Shown: in pieces, positions 1 through 8,705 of the stretch
Position numbering within the stretch: the first letter of the stretch is position 1
Layout of the letters: each line of letters starts with the position of its first letter
Assembly (NCBI GenBank): GCA_044361315.1
Contig: JBIKJA010000010.1
Span: forward strand, 110,397-174,396
Reading direction: 5' to 3'
DNA from: Crocinitomix sp044361315
Lineage (GTDB): Bacteria; Bacteroidota; Bacteroidia; Flavobacteriales_D; Crocinitomicaceae
DNA: 64,000 nt
The notes under the pieces: generated by a model
The model's database searches: none
Told to the model about the DNA's origin: nothing
Seen by the model: only the letters and a program-made list of their open reading frames with translations
Made by a program: the position numbers and the translations under genes

Positions 1-416
1 TTATTATTTACACCAATTACTTGAGCAGAAAAGGAACGGAGGTTACTGAAAATAAAAATGTTGCCCTGCTTTTTTATTGGGAATGTTTAGAACGGCAAGT
101 ACGCGTGGAAGGTTTGGTGGAAAAAGTGGATCCGTTAATTTCGGATGATTATTTTGCCGGACGACCCCGCATTAGTCAAATTGGTGCTTGGGCATCAGAA
201 CAAAGTTCGGTGATTGTGGACAGAAAAACCTTGGAAGATCGGGTAGCTTTTTTTGAAAATAAATTCCCAACTAAAGTGCCACGCCCGCCACATTGGGGTG
301 GTTTTTTGATTAAACCAAGTTATTTTGAATTTTGGCAAGGCCGCTTGGGCCGCTTGCACGATCGGATTTGCTTTGAAAAGGAAAATGACTGGCAATCGTA
401 TCGCATTGCGCCCTAA
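1..416 (+). CDS. pdxH: Pyridoxamine 5'-phosphate oxidase, C-terminal part (5' end outside window)
   Basis: FMN enzyme that oxidises pyridoxine or pyridoxamine 5'-phosphate to pyridoxal 5'-phosphate in the cytosol. The open frame runs back to the window edge (codons from position 3), so the gene is truncated by the window, not broken. Visible PdxH hallmarks are YTNxxSRKG near the start, LERQVRVEG, RPRxSQIGAWASxQSS, PxPPHWGGF, FEFWQGRxxRLHDR and the terminal RIAP. The RLHDR and SQIGAW segments are family FMN/substrate-binding signatures. The next gene begins 5 bases after the stop, so the two are probably co-transcribed. Confidence 0.96.
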   Translation, partial: IIYTNYLSRKGTEVTENKNVALLFYWECLERQVRVEGLVEKVDPLISDDYFAGRPRISQIGAWASEQSSVIVDRKTLEDRVAFFENKFPTKVPRPPHWGGFLIKPSYFEFWQGRLGRLHDRICFEKENDWQSYRIAP

Positions 417-421
417 AATCG

Positions 422-1675
422 ATGAATTTTTATTTAGAAAAATTTGGTTTTCAATCGGCGAGTTTTGTTGATTTACCCAAGGAAAATTTAGGGATTTGTG
501 TGGTGATTCCTTGTTTTAATGAACCCGATTTATTGCCAACTTTAAATGCTTTATCTAACTGCTTTCCGACGACCTGCGCTGTTGAGGTTATTATAGTGAT
601 TAATTCAGGTGAGCATCACCCGAACGAAATTAAAGTACAAAACACACGTACCTTAGCCGCTGGGAAAGAATGGCAAAAAACATTAGCGTCCACATGGATC
701 GATTTTCATTGGATAGACGTTCAAAATTTACCTCAAAAACACGCAGGTGTTGGTTTGGCGCGTAAGATTGGCATGGACGAAGCTGTTCATCGGTTTGATT
801 TATTACAAAAAGATGGAATTATTGTTTGTTTTGATGCGGATGCAACGTGCACAACGAATTACTTAACTGAGCTCGAACGGCATTTTGACCGACATCCAAG
901 CTCGCCAGGCTGTTCGATTTTTTACGAGCATCCTTTGGGGGGAAGTGTTTTTGAAACACAGATTTACGAAGGAATTACGTTTTATGAATTGCATTTGCGG
1001 TATTATAATTTGGCCTTGAAATTCTGTAATTTACCGTATGCTTTTCACACGGTTGGTTCGAGTATGGCTGTTCGATCGTCAGCGTATCAAAAACAAGGGG
1101 GAATGAACAAAAGAAAGGCGGGGGAAGACTTTTATTTTATTCATAAGATCATTGATTTGGGGGGATTTACGAATCTAACCACCACAAGCATAATTCCTTC
1201 ACCACGAATCTCTGACAGGGTGCCTTTTGGAACTGGCAAGGCGATTGGTGATTGGATTTCAAGTGGAAAGCAAGTTTTTACCACTTATTCTTTTGCTAGT
1301 TTTCCACTTTTAAAGGCGCTTGTGGAAGTGATTCCCGACCTACGGACCAAAACCTTAGAAGATGTAAAATTAAACTTAAACGACCAAGATAAATCGGTGC
1401 TTTTTGAATTTTTGAAACTTCAAAATTTCGACTCGAAATTGACCGAAATTCGTTCGAATGCCAAAACGGAGGATGCCTTTATAAAACGTTTTTTTAGGTG
1501 GTTGGATGCGTTTACCGTTCTAAAGTTTGTCCATTATGTGCGAGATCATGGATTTTCACCGCGACCGATTGAAGATGAAGTGATTGAATTGTTAAAAGCG
1601 TTGGATATGGATAAGTTTCCGGCTAAAGCGTTTGAGCAATTGACTTTTTTAAGAGAATTGGAGCGTAGGAACTAG
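422..1675 (+). CDS. Glycosyltransferase family 2-like protein
   Basis: 417 residues, no signal peptide. The N-terminal half is a GT-A fold: CVVIPCFNEPDLL at about 26-38, VIIVINSGE at about 57-64, and a FDAD metal-binding motif with D138 and D140. GARKIGMDE-like and AGEDFYF segments fit the GT2 acceptor region. The C-terminal 130 residues are helical and charged and I do not recognise them. It follows pdxH by 5 bases. Donor and acceptor sugars cannot be read from sequence. A polysaccharide locus lies just downstream on the other strand, so a role in surface glycans is plausible but inferred. Confidence 0.8.
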   Translation: MNFYLEKFGFQSASFVDLPKENLGICVVIPCFNEPDLLPTLNALSNCFPTTCAVEVIIVINSGEHHPNEIKVQNTRTLAAGKEWQKTLASTWIDFHWIDVQNLPQKHAGVGLARKIGMDEAVHRFDLLQKDGIIVCFDADATCTTNYLTELERHFDRHPSSPGCSIFYEHPLGGSVFETQIYEGITFYELHLRYYNLALKFCNLPYAFHTVGSSMAVRSSAYQKQGGMNKRKAGEDFYFIHKIIDLGGFTNLTTTSIIPSPRISDRVPFGTGKAIGDWISSGKQVFTTYSFASFPLLKALVEVIPDLRTKTLEDVKLNLNDQDKSVLFEFLKLQNFDSKLTEIRSNAKTEDAFIKRFFRWLDAFTVLKFVHYVRDHGFSPRPIEDEVIELLKALDMDKFPAKAFEQLTFLRELERRN

Positions 1676-1747
1676 ATTCAAGGCAGGAGCTAGACACTAG
1701 TGATAGCTGTTATTAAATCCACATTTGAGTAAATATCTAATCTGTAT

Positions 1748-1800
1748 GGCACGAGCGGTGGACTAGCGCCGACCTTGCTCGAATTAACCTTTTAGGAAAT
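1748..1800. repeat. Fragment of dispersed GC-rich repeat
   Basis: The 153-base gap between the glycosyltransferase and the O-antigen ligase-like gene has no ORF. It holds the 11-mer GGCACGAGCGG, which recurs inverted in the hairpin repeat at 22725-22870. I read it as a worn copy of a dispersed intergenic element. The identity beyond this core is weak. Confidence 0.35.
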
Positions 1801-1828
1801 TAATATGCGGAAGCCCCCTTCTTCGAAA

Positions 1829-3085
1829 TCACTCCTCTACTCCATTCAAGTCTTCATATGATTCGCTTTTAATTTTTTGAATCATTAAAACACAAACCAT
1901 TAAGGCAAAAAATACGGTTCCGCTTTGGCGTTGAAAAACGGATTCGAACAAGGCATTGAATGCAAAAAAGGAGGCTAATAAAACTAAAAGTGGAAGTTTA
2001 TGTTGCCGTCCCCAGCGAATGAGGGACCAAAATAAACCGATCAGTACAATCAACCCTGCAATACCCAATTCTAAGCCGGTTTGTAAGAATTGGTTATGCG
2101 GATTGTAATGATTGGGCGCAATGCCATATTGCCCATAGGTACGCAATTCCTTTTCCATAGCTACATCAATATTTGCCAAACCAAGGCCTTGTGGATTTTC
2201 GAGTAAAATTTTGGTACTAACCGCCCATAAAATCAATCGAATTTCGCTCCCTGTATGATAATCTGTATTTTGCCGAACATAGTGCAAAGGGGCTTTAATG
2301 AATTTAAACGTTGATCCTACAGTCGAGTTTATTTCATCATTGTATCTCGGAATACTCAATAAAAACGCAATCAGTAATATAGGACTTAGGATCATTACTG
2401 AAAAATAAGTCCTTTTTCCATATCTCTTTTTAATCCAACGCAAGGCAAGAAAAAGTAGTAAAAAGCACCCAAAAAGCAATCCTGCTAAAGAAAAACAAAG
2501 TGCGTAAAATCCTAGAAACAGAACAGTGGTAGGAATTATCCACGTTCGTTTAAAATAAGTCCATTTTTGGCGCAATCCCATCCAAGCCCCATAAATTGCC
2601 AACAAAATGTACATGGCAAAATAACTTGGGTGGTGAAGATGTGAGAAATTACTGCTTTTAAAACAATCAAATCCCAAGGCGGTTTCTTGATGACATTGAA
2701 TGGAATGAATGAATCCCAAAATTCCTACTTGCGCCACCCCGATTGTCAACGCGATAAAAATAGGCGCCAATTGAAATTGAAACCGCGTTTGAAACATAAA
2801 AAGCAAGGGAAATAAGAAAAAAGTGAGTTTATTCATCAAATAAAAATTCGCCAATTCAGGATTGTGCGTGAAGAAATAAGCAATTCCATAAGCGATATAG
2901 AGCAAACCCATGATAAGCAAGGGTTTTTTAATTGTAAAAACCAAGTTTTTAGTTTGATAACCAAGAATGACAACCACCAATAAAACGAGGACTCCAATTG
3001 GAATTAATTTGGGAAAAGCAACTTGCAAATAAACCAAAAGTGCGAGGGTAAAATAAAAAATCGATTCAAAATGACGTTTTATCAT
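1829..3085 (-). CDS. O-antigen ligase / Wzy_C-family membrane protein
   Basis: 418 residues with about ten hydrophobic segments and a larger loop before the last helices. The loop and following helix read HYNPHNQFLQTGLELGIAGL, which matches the Wzy_C (O-antigen ligase or polymerase) signature with its conserved His and Asn. Family members join undecaprenyl-linked polysaccharide to lipid A core, or polymerise repeat units, at the periplasmic face of the inner membrane. It is last in a minus-strand cluster of six genes, 73 bases after the HisF-like gene. Because another polymerase-like gene lies at 6915-8153, this one is more likely the ligase, though sequence alone does not separate the two. 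Confidence 0.8.
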   Translation of the reverse strand: MIKRHFESIFYFTLALLVYLQVAFPKLIPIGVLVLLVVVILGYQTKNLVFTIKKPLLIMGLLYIAYGIAYFFTHNPELANFYLMNKLTFFLFPLLFMFQTRFQFQLAPIFIALTIGVAQVGILGFIHSIQCHQETALGFDCFKSSNFSHLHHPSYFAMYILLAIYGAWMGLRQKWTYFKRTWIIPTTVLFLGFYALCFSLAGLLFGCFLLLFLALRWIKKRYGKRTYFSVMILSPILLIAFLLSIPRYNDEINSTVGSTFKFIKAPLHYVRQNTDYHTGSEIRLILWAVSTKILLENPQGLGLANIDVAMEKELRTYGQYGIAPNHYNPHNQFLQTGLELGIAGLIVLIGLFWSLIRWGRQHKLPLLVLLASFFAFNALFESVFQRQSGTVFFALMVCVLMIQKIKSESYEDLNGVEE

Positions 3086-3158
3086 AACCTACTAGAATAA
3101 TGAGAACTTCAACCGTCTTATTTGCTGGAACTTACTCGATTTTAGTTCGCTGCTCATC

Positions 3159-3923
3159 TTATTTGGTAAAAATTGTCTTGAGTGCCTCTTGTTCTGGATA
3201 ATTGATCAATACCGCTCTTAATTTTCCATGAAAAACAAACATACTCCCAGCCGCAACAGCCGAAGCACCTGCGGTGTGAATCGCATTTGAAAAATCATCT
3301 AAATTGGCTGCTCCGCCACAGGCAATTACGGGCATTTTTACATTTTTACTGATCAAGCTAATCAGCTCCAAATCATAGCCCTTTTGCGTCCCATCTCGGT
3401 CGATGGAATTAATCATGATTTCACCAGCACCTGCTTGATCCATTTCCTTGGCAAACAAGAGCGGATCTAATTTGGTATTGTGTTTTCCACCACGAGTATA
3501 GATCTCATATTTCCCCCAAAAATTCTTTTTCACATCAATAGAGACACAGATCGTTGAACTGCCATAACGTTTCACCGCTTCGGCAATAAATCCTTTATTT
3601 TCGGCTGCTTGGGTGTTGATGATGACTTTTTCAATCCCAACTTTTAAAATATCTTTAATTTCATCAATTGTTTTGATTCCTCCGCCATAGGCCAAGGGCA
3701 TAAAACATTCTTCGGCTATCTCTTTTAAAAATTCCAAGGGTGGTTTTCTGTTCTCTGGCGTTGCCAAGATGTCCAAAAAAATAAGTTCGTCCACTTCCTT
3801 GTCATTAAATATTTTGACGGCGTTTAACGAGTCGCCAATGTATTTAGGATCTTTAAACTGGACTGTTTTTACCAAACCAGTATTTTTCAGCAATAAAACA
3901 GGGATTACGCGAGGAATAGCCAT
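3159..3923 (-). CDS. HisF-like acetamidino-sugar modification protein
   Basis: 254-residue TIM barrel of the HisF family. Phosphate-site motifs are present: YGGGIKT at about 79-85, SIDRDGTQKGYD, CGGAAN, and VAAGSMFVFHG. Of the two catalytic aspartates of histidine-pathway HisF (D11 and D130 in Thermotoga), position 11 here is Leu (IPVLLLKN) and 14 is Asn, whereas D130 is kept (SIDVK). This pattern fits the HisF2/AglZ-type proteins that channel ammonia to a WbpG-type sugar amidotransferase, not IGP synthase. Its ATG overlaps the hisH stop as TAATG, which indicates translational coupling. Function is inferred from the altered site and the two upstream genes. Confidence 0.88.
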   Translation of the reverse strand: MAIPRVIPVLLLKNTGLVKTVQFKDPKYIGDSLNAVKIFNDKEVDELIFLDILATPENRKPPLEFLKEIAEECFMPLAYGGGIKTIDEIKDILKVGIEKVIINTQAAENKGFIAEAVKRYGSSTICVSIDVKKNFWGKYEIYTRGGKHNTKLDPLLFAKEMDQAGAGEIMINSIDRDGTQKGYDLELISLISKNVKMPVIACGGAANLDDFSNAIHTAGASAVAAGSMFVFHGKLRAVLINYPEQEALKTIFTK

Positions 3924-4540
3924 TAGTAATTGTGAACAAAGTTTTTAAATAATTGCATTCCGAATTTATGACTTTTTTCCGGATGAAATTGCACCCCGAT
4001 AATATTATCTTTTTCAAAAGCGGCGTCGAATTCTAAAATATAATCCGTTGTCAATAAAACATCTTCCGATCGATTACATTTTACGTGGTAGGCATGCACA
4101 AAATAATATTTTGATTCTTCGTACATATTTTCAAGCAGTTTGCTTGATTTTTTTGCTTGCACATATTCCCATCCCATGTGCGGAATGGTAAATTGTTGTT
4201 CAGATTTAGAAGCATCAAATTTTATGGTTTCTGCATCCACCCAACCTAAACCTGGCATTTCGCCTTCTTCGCTGCGTTGCGTAAATAATTGCATGCCAAG
4301 ACAAACACCTAAAATCGGCACTTTTTCTTCCAAGACTTTTTTATTGAGCAAAGAAACCAAACCAAGTTCGTGCAAATTCGACATCCCATTATCAAACGCG
4401 CCAACGCCTGGCAAAATCAATTTATCTGCTTGGGCAATTTTCTCCAAATCCGAAGTAATTTCGGATTCAGAGCCAATTTTTTTTAGCATGTTTTTAATCG
4501 AACCTAAATTGCCAAGTCCGTAATCGATTATTGTAATCAT
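3923..4540 (-). CDS. hisH: HisH-type glutamine amidotransferase subunit (acetamidino module)
   Basis: 205-residue class I glutaminase. The triad is visible: nucleophile C80 in ILGVCLGMQL, and H186 with E188 in GVQFHPEKSH. The N-terminal DYGLGNLGS and PGVGAF motifs are typical of HisH. The enzyme hydrolyses glutamine and passes ammonia to a HisF-like partner. Its stop overlaps the HisF-like start, and its start overlaps the stop of the WbpG-like gene, both as TAATG. With no other histidine genes nearby and a WbpG-like gene directly upstream, the product most likely serves sugar amidination and not histidine synthesis. Confidence 0.9.
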   Translation of the reverse strand: MITIIDYGLGNLGSIKNMLKKIGSESEITSDLEKIAQADKLILPGVGAFDNGMSNLHELGLVSLLNKKVLEEKVPILGVCLGMQLFTQRSEEGEMPGLGWVDAETIKFDASKSEQQFTIPHMGWEYVQAKKSSKLLENMYEESKYYFVHAYHVKCNRSEDVLLTTDYILEFDAAFEKDNIIGVQFHPEKSHKFGMQLFKNFVHNY

Positions 4541-5664
4541 TATCTTCCGCGGAGTTTATTGTAAACGCGATAAATGAATTTTAATTTTTTCTCGTCGTTT
4601 GGATAATCTTTATAACTTTTAGCTGGGGCGTTGAGAATTTTTTCAAATTCCACTTTGTCCAAGCCTAATTTTTTCATGACATATTCTTTGTCTTGTTCCA
4701 ATAATTCAGGTGGGTATATGTCTTTTTTCATCTCTTCCAAGGCCTGATCTCGGGTTATTTGGCCTGAACAAATCAAGGTAGATAAATGCGCAAGACGTTT
4801 ATCATAATTGAATTTTTTAGGGAGGTAATAGGCTTGGAAAAATCGAGTAAAAACCGATTCGTAATGTTTTCCTCCATAATAAACCCAACCAAGTTCATTT
4901 TGAATCACTTTCATGGCATCTTCTTTAACGTAAGGAACGTAATTAAGCAGACGAACCATCTTGATTTTTTTAACATAGGTATAATAAAACTCGCGATAAA
5001 ATCCCAACAAAGGATAGGTTTTAAAAGGAACTTTTCCAAAAATACGGTGGATAGCTTTCAGATGTTTTACATCCTTTGCATTGTATCCCCAACTTTTTGG
5101 CAAGATACCTTCGGTGGCAAAATTACTCCCACTCAATAAATATTTAATTTTATATTTATTACACAAATGATAAGTGGCTGCTAAAAAAGCTTGATCAGAA
5201 GGAGTTTCAGCATTGGCTACAGAAGATTTTAAGAAAGACAATTGAATGTCTTTAAATTCATCCCAATCAACTACCCAAGTTTGGTAATCAAAATCTAATT
5301 TTTTTACAATGTTTTCGACATTTTTGACCGCCAATTCCGAATTCCACCCATTGTCAAAATGAAAAGCCAATACACGTAATCCCAATTGTTTAGAAAGATA
5401 TGCCACATAAGTACTGTCAACACCTCCACTCACACCAACCATACAATCGTATTCGCTATTTTTACCGTCTTCTTTGATTTTTGCAACCAACTCCGCCAAA
5501 GCTTCATCCGTTTCTTTTCCGCTGTAGACATAAAATTTAGCATCCTCAAAATAAGTTGTGCAATGATTACATTGCCCTTTTTCATCAAACAGAATTTCAA
5601 CATCAGTTGTATCCATGATACATCTTGTACATTGCTGATATGCTTTATTTTCCACAAGGCTCAT
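4540..5664 (-). CDS. N-acetyl sugar amidotransferase (WbpG/PseA-like)
   Basis: 374 residues. An N-terminal four-cysteine zinc-ribbon-like set (C12, C15, C32, C35) precedes a PP-loop ATP pyrophosphatase motif, VSGGVDST at 78-85, and the FHFDNGWNSE and SGSNFATEG segments of the N-acetyl sugar amidotransferase family. Such enzymes activate an acetamido sugar with ATP and convert it to an acetamidino sugar using ammonia from HisH/HisF partners, as in the Pseudomonas B-band O-antigen system. It starts one base after the flippase stop and overlaps hisH, so flippase, amidotransferase, glutaminase and barrel form one coupled unit. The exact sugar is unknown. Confidence 0.9.
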   Translation of the reverse strand: MSLVENKAYQQCTRCIMDTTDVEILFDEKGQCNHCTTYFEDAKFYVYSGKETDEALAELVAKIKEDGKNSEYDCMVGVSGGVDSTYVAYLSKQLGLRVLAFHFDNGWNSELAVKNVENIVKKLDFDYQTWVVDWDEFKDIQLSFLKSSVANAETPSDQAFLAATYHLCNKYKIKYLLSGSNFATEGILPKSWGYNAKDVKHLKAIHRIFGKVPFKTYPLLGFYREFYYTYVKKIKMVRLLNYVPYVKEDAMKVIQNELGWVYYGGKHYESVFTRFFQAYYLPKKFNYDKRLAHLSTLICSGQITRDQALEEMKKDIYPPELLEQDKEYVMKKLGLDKVEFEKILNAPAKSYKDYPNDEKKLKFIYRVYNKLRGR

Positions 5665-5665
5665 T

Positions 5666-6937
5666 CTATTTTCCTTTACTAAATTTATACGACAAAAAAA
5701 ACTCTACCACATACTTAACCGAATAAACGGCACTGTATAATATCAACGTTATTTTGGGATCATTGTAAAAATAATGTCCGCCATAAATCGCCGAAAGTAT
5801 CCCCAAAATTAAACAAATTTGGATTAGAAAATCTATTTTTTGCTTTTCTGCGACTAAGAACATGGCGCTAAGGGGACTAACAATGAATTGAATCAGAAAC
5901 ATAGGCATTAAAATCTGTGCATATTTGCCCGCTTCTCGCCATTCTTCCCCAAAAACCAAGGCAAATAAATCTTCGACAAAGAAAAAAAGTAAAACAAAGG
6001 GGGGGATTGAAAGTAAAGAAAGCTTTTTAAATGTCCTCAAAAAGAGTGCTTTACATTGTTGCTCCCGCTGAAATGCTTCGGCTGCACTTTGTCTAAAAAC
6101 ATCCCCAATGGCGCGCGCTACCACTGTTCCTGGCAAACTGATCATTCGCTGAGAGAGGTATAAAAATCCCACCATACCACTCCCATAAACGGGTAAAAGC
6201 AAAATTGATGGTAAATTGCCTGAAAGTTTTTCTAATAATCCCGAAGGCACATTAAAAAGTGGAAATTGGCGGTAACGTTTCGCCAATTCTTTCATTTTTA
6301 CTTGTTTAATTCCTTTAAATAAATCAGGATGTTTTCTGAGTGTTCGCCAACCAATAAAAATGGTGGACATTGCTTGACCTAAGGAATCGCCTAAAATCAA
6401 ACCAAAACTCTTAAAAAGACTGAAAAATCCAAACCAAATACTAAAAACCGCACTATTTAAAGACCTTGCCACACGACTAAAGGATAATTGATTATAATAT
6501 TTTAAACGGTTGCTGTAATAATTAAATCCTTGGTAACAGCCAATCACCAATAAGGTAAACGGCAATAAAAAAAGACTTTCAGACAGGCGAGGTTCTTTCA
6601 TCCATACTGAAAATTGGTCACGAAATAAAAACACTAATAGCAAAATCACAACGGAAAATCCTAGTGACAATAAACAAGACAAAGCCAGTAAATGACGGGC
6701 ATCTTCGTCTTTTTCAGGCAGTATAATCGCCATTTCAAACCTCAGCGTAACTGCCACACTTAGGATCATCGAAAGGCTAAAATAAATTTGAAAAAGACCA
6801 AAATCTTCTGGACTAAAAAGAGTGGTCAAAATCAACGAAGCCAATACGGGGATTGCTTGGGAAACAATCGTCCCTACCATCAAAATCATTACATCTCTGT
6901 TGCTACTACGAAGTTTATTTACTATTCTCCCGAGCAT
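5666..6937 (-). CDS. Polysaccharide repeat-unit flippase (Wzx-like)
   Basis: 423 residues, about 12 to 14 hydrophobic helices, typical size for the MATE-like polysaccharide exporters. N-terminal segment VGTIVSQAIPVLASLILT followed by LFSPEDFGLFQIYFS is characteristic of the family. These proteins move undecaprenyl-diphosphate-linked oligosaccharides to the periplasmic face. Its 5' end overlaps the polymerase-like gene by 23 bases and it ends one base before the amidotransferase, which places it in the same operon. Confidence 0.88.
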   Translation of the reverse strand: MLGRIVNKLRSSNRDVMILMVGTIVSQAIPVLASLILTTLFSPEDFGLFQIYFSLSMILSVAVTLRFEMAIILPEKDEDARHLLALSCLLSLGFSVVILLLVFLFRDQFSVWMKEPRLSESLFLLPFTLLVIGCYQGFNYYSNRLKYYNQLSFSRVARSLNSAVFSIWFGFFSLFKSFGLILGDSLGQAMSTIFIGWRTLRKHPDLFKGIKQVKMKELAKRYRQFPLFNVPSGLLEKLSGNLPSILLLPVYGSGMVGFLYLSQRMISLPGTVVARAIGDVFRQSAAEAFQREQQCKALFLRTFKKLSLLSIPPFVLLFFFVEDLFALVFGEEWREAGKYAQILMPMFLIQFIVSPLSAMFLVAEKQKIDFLIQICLILGILSAIYGGHYFYNDPKITLILYSAVYSVKYVVEFFLSYKFSKGK

Positions 6938-8153
6938 CCTTTGTGGTAGTTAGATCTTTAAAAAATGGTTGAAAAATGAAATACAAAAATAAAACTAAAA
7001 TCCATCCACCCGAAAAAAATGTGGTACTAAATGCAGCCGAACTTAACCACAAGACAAATAATCCGTTGAGTGCAAATAAATGGAGGTAATCCTCTTTGAA
7101 TAAACGCTTAACTAAAATCAAGAAAAAAGCCAGATAAATCGCTGCAATTAACAAACCTACATTTCCAAAATTGGCATAATCATACATGAAATAAGCAGTT
7201 GTTGTGGTTCCTGTTAATCCCAAAGCGGCTTCTTTCAAATAAATTTTATCATAAATCTCGCGGGAATAATCATGATAAGTTCCGCCCACCATTGGAGCAA
7301 CCAATCGATATCCTTGTCCATTTAAAAAAGCCAACGAATCGGGTACATAATGAAACCAATTACCCACCATTTCACCTGTGGTAACAAAAATTCGTTGGTA
7401 AAGCGCTGTGGCAATTCCTCCGGGAACTTTTTTATCTAAATCATCCACTACTCCGACACTAACCTCAACAACTTCTGGCTGCACCTCTTGAAATTTTGGC
7501 CTGTTCTCAGGATTTGCCACATACATCAAGAAAATTATCCCCACCCCAACAATCAAGGACATCAAAACAACACTCAGCCATTTCCTGAGCATAATTAGTT
7601 TTAAAATTAAGGGGATGAAAATGGTAGCTATGTACGCTTTTTGCATCAAAGCAAGTGCGTAAAAAATGGCAATGACAGCAAAGATCCAAAATTGTTTTTT
7701 ATTGCGAAAATAAAGTAGAACGATTAAAACTGGAATTACTGCTTTTAATAAAAACGAAGCGATGTACCGAATCATCCATGAATCCACATTTTTAATATCT
7801 TGGCGAATATAGGCAATTTCATAATAATCATTGCTTAATGCCGCTTTTATCACAGGTACGCTTCCTAAACTCAAGTAATGGGTGATTTGAAAAACAAACA
7901 CAAATACAATCAGTGCATTTAACAAATACCCGAGCGTTTTATCTGTAAAAATCGATTTTTCAACAAAAACACGTTTTACAAAAAACCATTTGTCAAAAAT
8001 TAAATAAGCCGCAACGAAACTGCCGACGAAAATCAAGATGTTGGGCAGGTACTTTGTGCCGTAGGTCATTCCAAGCCCAAAAGTCAAAATTGACATGACC
8101 AGCAAAAACAGGATAAATAAAGAGTTTTTCTTAAAACTTATTTTTTCCATCAT
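6915..8153 (-). CDS. Oligosaccharide repeat-unit polymerase-like membrane protein
   Basis: 412 residues with about 10 to 12 hydrophobic helices and a large periplasmic loop around residues 210-310 that contains PDSLAFLNGQGYRLVAPMVGG. Such topology next to a flippase is characteristic of Wzy polymerases, which are poorly conserved in sequence. It is the first gene of the minus-strand polysaccharide operon; the 279 bases upstream are AT-rich. A -7-like box with one mismatch (TAGCTTTA) lies near 8232-8239 on the minus strand. Assignment rests on topology and context. Confidence 0.72.
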   Translation of the reverse strand: MMEKISFKKNSLFILFLLVMSILTFGLGMTYGTKYLPNILIFVGSFVAAYLIFDKWFFVKRVFVEKSIFTDKTLGYLLNALIVFVFVFQITHYLSLGSVPVIKAALSNDYYEIAYIRQDIKNVDSWMIRYIASFLLKAVIPVLIVLLYFRNKKQFWIFAVIAIFYALALMQKAYIATIFIPLILKLIMLRKWLSVVLMSLIVGVGIIFLMYVANPENRPKFQEVQPEVVEVSVGVVDDLDKKVPGGIATALYQRIFVTTGEMVGNWFHYVPDSLAFLNGQGYRLVAPMVGGTYHDYSREIYDKIYLKEAALGLTGTTTTAYFMYDYANFGNVGLLIAAIYLAFFLILVKRLFKEDYLHLFALNGLFVLWLSSAAFSTTFFSGGWILVLFLYFIFQPFFKDLTTTKDARENSK

Positions 8154-8381
8154 ACACCTAAAAGTTTTTATGAGGGAACACGGCTAGCTCAATCATATTA
8201 ACTATTTGTTACTATTTCGTTATTTTTGCGTAAAGCTAAACAAAATCTAGCGACTTTATGGGATAAATCAACAGAAACTCCCTTTATACCCCATCAACTC
8301 TGTCAAATTTGTTACTTAAATATCGTTAAAACCAAAACTTTTCTTCGTTTCAAACTCCTTCTTTGTTAATCAATTATTTGC

Positions 8382-8424
8382 AAAAAAAAGCGATTTAAAA
8401 AGTTGTTACCCTTTCTAAATCGCT
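8382..8424 (-). terminator. Rho-independent terminator of the lipoprotein/T9SS gene pair
   Basis: Read on the minus strand, AGCGATTTA-G-AAAG pairs with CTTT-T-TAAATCGCT (one G-T wobble) around a loop of about 8 bases and is followed by eight T. It lies 9 bases after the stop of the lipoprotein gene. It also separates this unit from the polysaccharide operon. Confidence 0.85.
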
Positions 8425-8432
8425 CTTCAATC

Positions 8433-8705
8433 TTATCCTTTCGACTTCTTTTCGCCTTTTATTCGCTTCATGCTGTCCAACTTTTCTTGGTCTGGACTGC
8501 CGTGATAAATGGCGCGGAATGAATCTTGTTTGATTGGATCAACAATTGAACGCTCAGGTTCTAACACTTTTGGTTCAATCGGTTCAATCGCCTCAACCGC
8601 CACTACATCTGTGTTCCTTTCCTCAGGTATAGGTTTTTCAGTTGGCGTAACCTGTTGACAACTCAACACAAGAAACAATAAACTACTGAATAATAATTTT
8701 CTCAT
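8433..8705 (-). CDS. Small lipoprotein, function unknown
   Basis: 90 residues when started at the ATG at 8705; this choice gives a lipoprotein signal, MRKLLFSSLLFLVLSC, with the lipid-anchor Cys at residue 16. An upstream in-frame start would add 12 residues and spoil the signal. The mature part is rich in Glu, Pro and Ile (EAIEPIEPKVLEPE), probably extended, and ends in a Lys-rich tail. The start lies inside the 3' end of the T9SS gene (23-base overlap), so it is translated from the same message. I do not recognise a family. Confidence 0.7.
   Translation of the reverse strand: MRKLLFSSLLFLVLSCQQVTPTEKPIPEERNTDVVAVEAIEPIEPKVLEPERSIVDPIKQDSFRAIYHGSPDQEKLDSMKRIKGEKKSKG

Noticed and set aside
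3159..4540. HisF and HisH as part of histidine biosynthesis
   Set aside because: No other his genes are present, the HisF-like protein lacks Asp11, and both genes are coupled to a sugar amidotransferase in a polysaccharide cluster.
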